From NCBI GenBank assembly GCA_016860845.1, contig BOKF01000024.1, forward strand, positions 58,955 to 122,954: 64,000 nucleotides of DNA. The letters run 5' to 3'. Shown piece after piece: positions 61,907 through 64,000 of the stretch. The position numbers were made by a program, and so were the translations under genes. Within the stretch, counting starts at the first letter, position 1. Every line of letters begins with the position of its first letter. The stretch comes from Chloroflexota bacterium. GTDB lineage: Bacteria; Chloroflexota; Anaerolineae; 4572-78; J111. The notes beneath the pieces were generated by a model. That model made no database searches. It was not told where the DNA came from and saw only the letters and a program-made list of their open reading frames with translations.

Positions 61907-61937
61907 CTCCTAAAATTTGGGTAGGAACATAATATTG

Positions 61938-61966
61938 TTGCAGATTGGTTGGGAGTGAGGTACAAT
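61938..61966 (+). promoter_or_regulatory. Promoter of the lspA operon
   Basis: TTGCAG (61938-61943), 17-base spacer, TACAAT (61961-61966). Transcription would begin about 25 bases before the lspA start. Confidence 0.75.
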
Positions 61967-61997
61967 AAAAACGTCAGAACAAAAAGGAGAATTTCTC

Positions 61998-62531
61998 ATT
62001 AGTCGTTGGTCAACCCTCAAAAAGCGTTCTGCCTTACCGACCATTCTTGGGATCGCGGCAGTTGTCTTTGCCCTGGATCAGCTTACCAAGTATTGGGTCG
62101 TCCAAAATATTCCTGAGCAAAGCTCGTGGAGTTTCTTCCCGGCCTTGGCCAAAATCTTTCAATTTACCTTTCTCAGAAATACCGGCGCGGCCTTTGGCAT
62201 GTTTCCCCAGCTCGGCGGCGTTTTTATGGTCATCGCCGTCGTGGTCATCGCCTCGATTGTCATCTTTTACCATCACCTGCCAACCTATAATTTCTGGGTG
62301 CGGCTGAGCCTGGGACTGCAATTGGGCGGCGCGCTCGGCAATCTGGTGGATCGTATCAACCGGGGCTTTGTGGTAGATTTTGTGGATATTGGCTTTTGGC
62401 CTATCTTTAACCTGGCCGACTTATCCATTGTGCTCGGGGTAGCGATTTTAGCCTATTTTCTGTGGAGTGAAGAACAATCTTTGGAGCAGGTCGAAAAACC
62501 CTCCAACCTGCCTGAGGGAGGCAATCTATGA
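61998..62531 (+). CDS. lspA: Lipoprotein signal peptidase (SPase II), apparently with an ATT start
   Basis: The aspartyl protease that removes signal peptides from prolipoproteins in the cytoplasmic membrane. Family features are present: VFALDQLTKYWVV in helix 1, FTFLRNTGAAFGMF (N-x-GAAFG), LGGALGNLVDRINRGFVVDFVDI (catalytic Asp in NLVDR) and FNLADLSIVLG (second Asp). The frame is open back to a stop at 61956, and no ATG, GTG or TTG occurs before the conserved helix. The only good start is ATT at 61998, eight bases after AGGAGA. The ATG at 62145 would drop the first helix. The protein is then 177 residues, of normal size. Its lipoprotein substrates include the GerMN protein at 6202. Confidence 0.9.
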   Translation: MSRWSTLKKRSALPTILGIAAVVFALDQLTKYWVVQNIPEQSSWSFFPALAKIFQFTFLRNTGAAFGMFPQLGGVFMVIAVVVIASIVIFYHHLPTYNFWVRLSLGLQLGGALGNLVDRINRGFVVDFVDIGFWPIFNLADLSIVLGVAILAYFLWSEEQSLEQVEKPSNLPEGGNL

Positions 62532-62803
62532 GCCATTCAGCCGATCGAACTTCTTTGCGCCAAACCCTTTTGCATAAACTGACCACTTACAGCCAAAAAG
62601 CGGCGGAACTGGGCTGGCGGGTGCGCCAGTTGGTTTTTGGCTTTCGCCTGCGCTCCACGGCCCATATTGACCGCTGGGCTTTGCCGGTTAAACTGCTGCA
62701 CGATCATCGCATTTTGCAGCGCCGCCGGGCCTTCAAACAGGCCGGTGGCTCTCACTCCAGCATGGCCACGCACGCCCTGGAAAAAGCCCGCCAGCACAAG
62801 TAG
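62528..62803 (+). CDS. Small basic protein of unknown function
   Basis: A 91-residue protein (RSLRQTLLHKLTTYSQKAAELGWRVRQLVFGFRL-type, strongly basic, many His) whose ATG overlaps the lspA stop by four bases (ATGA), suggesting translational coupling. No transmembrane segment or known domain can be seen. The C-terminal RRRAFKQAGGSHSSMATHALEKARQHK may bind nucleic acid. It stands between lspA and the pseudouridine synthase gene, a pair that is often adjacent. Confidence 0.6.
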   Translation: MSHSADRTSLRQTLLHKLTTYSQKAAELGWRVRQLVFGFRLRSTAHIDRWALPVKLLHDHRILQRRRAFKQAGGSHSSMATHALEKARQHK

Positions 62804-62903
62804 CAGGGGGCAGAGGAGCAGGGGGGCAGAGGAGAATTTTTGCCCCCCTGCTCCCCTCGCCTGGCGCTCCGCGCTGGCAGTCCCTTGCCCCCCTGCTGTT
62901 TTT
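62804..62903 (+). repeat. Inverted G- and C-rich arrays around the 32-base hairpin element
   Basis: GGGGGCAGAGGAGCAGG-type units (62806-62834) face CCCCCCTGCTCCCC (62843-62856), then the 32-base element at 62853-62884, then another CCCCCCTGCT. This leaves no obvious ribosome site for the next gene. Confidence 0.75.
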
Positions 62904-63830
62904 ATGTCCACAGCACAGCCCCTTTACCTCCAAGTTGACCAACCCGCCGCACGCCTGGATCAATGGCTGGCCCAGTCTATCCCCCAGCTTTCCCGCTCAC
63001 AGCTTCAAAAGTTGATCCGCCAGGGCCAGGTCTTGGTCGCCGGCCGGCCGGCCCGGCCCAGTGTTGCCCTCCAGCCCGGCGATGTCGTCACCGTCTACCT
63101 GCCTGCGCCCGAACCAACTACCCTCCAGCCGGAAACGACACCGCTGGACGTTGTTTACGAAGACGACGATCTGGTCGTTATCAACAAGCCGGCCGGAATG
63201 GTCGTCCATCCGGCGCAGGGACACAGCCACGGCACCCTGGTCAATGCTTTGCTGGCCCGCTACCCCGATTTGGCCAGCCTGGCGGAAGATGACGCCGGCG
63301 CAGCCGACCGCCCCGGCATCGTTCACCGGCTGGACCGGGATACTTCCGGGCTGATGATCGTCGCCCGGACCCCGGCGGCGCTGCGCCGCTTGCAGCAGCA
63401 GTTCAAGTCCAGAACGGTAGAGAAGATTTACCTGGCCTTGGTCTTTGGCCGGCCCGAAGCGGCCGAAGGCATCATTGATGTCCCCCTGGGCCGCGACCCC
63501 CGCTTTCGCCAGAAAATCGCCCCGCGGGCTGACGGCAAGCCGGCCCGGACACACTATCACGTGACTGAGGATTTTGGGGCTTACAGCCTGCTGGAAATCG
63601 GCCTGGAAACGGGCCGGACCCACCAGATCCGGGTTCACCTGGCCTGGCTCAAATGCCCCGTGGTCGGCGACACGGTTTACGGCCGCAAGAAGAACGCCCT
63701 CGGCCTCAAGCGGCAGTTCCTCCACGCCTGGCGGCTGGCCTTCCAGCACCCCCGCACCGGCGAAACCATTCAATTGGAAGCGCCGCTCGATCCTCATTTG
63801 CAGGCGGTTTTGGGTCAGCTCAGAAGATAG
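62904..63830 (+). CDS. rluD: RluD/RluA-family 23S rRNA pseudouridine synthase
   Basis: A 308-residue enzyme that isomerises uridines in large-subunit rRNA. An S4 RNA-binding domain (about 12-60, RLDQWLAQSIPQLSRSQLQKLIRQGQVLV) precedes the catalytic domain with VVINKPAGMVVHP, the catalytic Asp in HRLDRDTSGLMIVA, and KIYLALVFG and GRTHQIRVHLA. The ATG at 62904 matches the usual start of the S4 domain; the in-frame ATG at 62637 runs through the small gene and the repeat tract and is rejected. A family member next to lspA is common. RluD, RluC and RluA subtypes cannot be separated by eye; RluD is the best fit by length and neighbour. Confidence 0.93.
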   Translation: MSTAQPLYLQVDQPAARLDQWLAQSIPQLSRSQLQKLIRQGQVLVAGRPARPSVALQPGDVVTVYLPAPEPTTLQPETTPLDVVYEDDDLVVINKPAGMVVHPAQGHSHGTLVNALLARYPDLASLAEDDAGAADRPGIVHRLDRDTSGLMIVARTPAALRRLQQQFKSRTVEKIYLALVFGRPEAAEGIIDVPLGRDPRFRQKIAPRADGKPARTHYHVTEDFGAYSLLEIGLETGRTHQIRVHLAWLKCPVVGDTVYGRKKNALGLKRQFLHAWRLAFQHPRTGETIQLEAPLDPHLQAVLGQLRR

Positions 63831-63832
63831 GT

Positions 63833-63858
63833 GGGCGACAAAATTTACTTTGTCGCCC
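63833..63858 (+). terminator. Hairpin after rluD
   Basis: GGGCGACAAA / TTTGTCGCCC with a six-base loop, starting three bases after the rluD stop. Only a weak T run follows. The remaining 140 bases to the window end show no gene, only a purine-rich tract. Confidence 0.7.
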
Positions 63859-64000
63859 CTGTTTCCTCAAATTGGGATATCGAAGCAGAAAAGGCAGATG
63901 TTAAGAGGAGGCGGGGGAAAGGGGGGGGTTGATGAAGGAGAGGGGGTCAAATATAGCCGGATAAAACGAAGCAAAAGAAGTTGCAGGCGGGGTTGGCCGC

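Noticed and set aside
62145..62531. ATG at 62145 as the lspA start
   Set aside because: It would remove the first helix with LDQLTK, conserved in the family.
62637..62903. N-terminal extension of the pseudouridine synthase
   Set aside because: The extension reads through another gene and repeat DNA; the S4 domain begins normally at 62904.

Overview
The window looks like a chromosomal segment of a member of the Chloroflexota (probably the Anaerolineae/Caldilineae side), inferred from gene content only. The indicators are an Alternative Complex III subunit followed directly by an SCO/caa3-type cytochrome oxidase operon, lipoproteins ending in a GerMN domain, a Pkn-type kinase with extracellular repeats, many B12-type radical SAM enzymes, and abundant heptamer-based simple repeats between and inside genes. 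I saw no rRNA or tRNA gene, CRISPR array or phage gene.

Layout. 1-6030: end of an Alternative Complex III operon (ActF), a small membrane protein, SCO1, and cytochrome c oxidase subunits II (fused to cytochrome c), I, III and IV. 6113-8229: a GerMN lipoprotein, a 120-bp non-autonomous mobile element, an iron-permease-like protein and ChaB. 8305-14834: a GntR/FCD regulator, L-fuconate dehydratase and a sugar ABC importer (binding protein and two permeases, no ATPase), a likely fucose/fuconate unit. 14936-17900: a receptor-like Ser/Thr kinase. 18051-40762: a long, mostly plus-strand accessory region with five radical SAM proteins (four of the B12-binding type), two SAM methyltransferases, an SGNH hydrolase, a nucleotidyltransferase-like protein, a HerA-like ATPase, an amidohydrolase, three membrane glycosyltransferase-like proteins and a PHP-domain protein. 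This resembles a locus for a surface glycan, lipid or specialised metabolite, product unknown. 40781-51090, minus strand: a hybrid histidine kinase, the glycine cleavage genes gcvT-gcvH-gcvP behind a tandem glycine riboswitch with terminator, and a large GAF/PAS hybrid kinase. 51280-59418, plus strand: a dihydropyrimidinase, a decayed GxxExxY gene, an RsbU/RsbW-like fusion, two STAS proteins, a pentapeptide-repeat protein and a 978-residue acyl-CoA-synthetase-like protein whose C-terminus carries two tandem diadenylate-cyclase-like domains. 59378-63830: a YfhO-type membrane protein, lspA, a small protein and an RluD-type pseudouridine synthase.

The strongest candidates for something undescribed are three. 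(1) The ANL-DAC-DAC fusion at 56482-59418 suggests c-di-AMP-type signalling joined to an adenylating enzyme, next to a partner-switching module. (2) A 120-bp cloverleaf-like element is present twice (7239-7358 and 55573-55692) with a different perfect 8-bp target duplication at each site, and both insertions fall on a stop codon. (3) Heptamer arrays, usually placed as inverted pairs between genes, have also entered several reading frames in phase. Two GxxExxY nuclease-fold genes are each bracketed by inverted copies of a simple repeat phrase.
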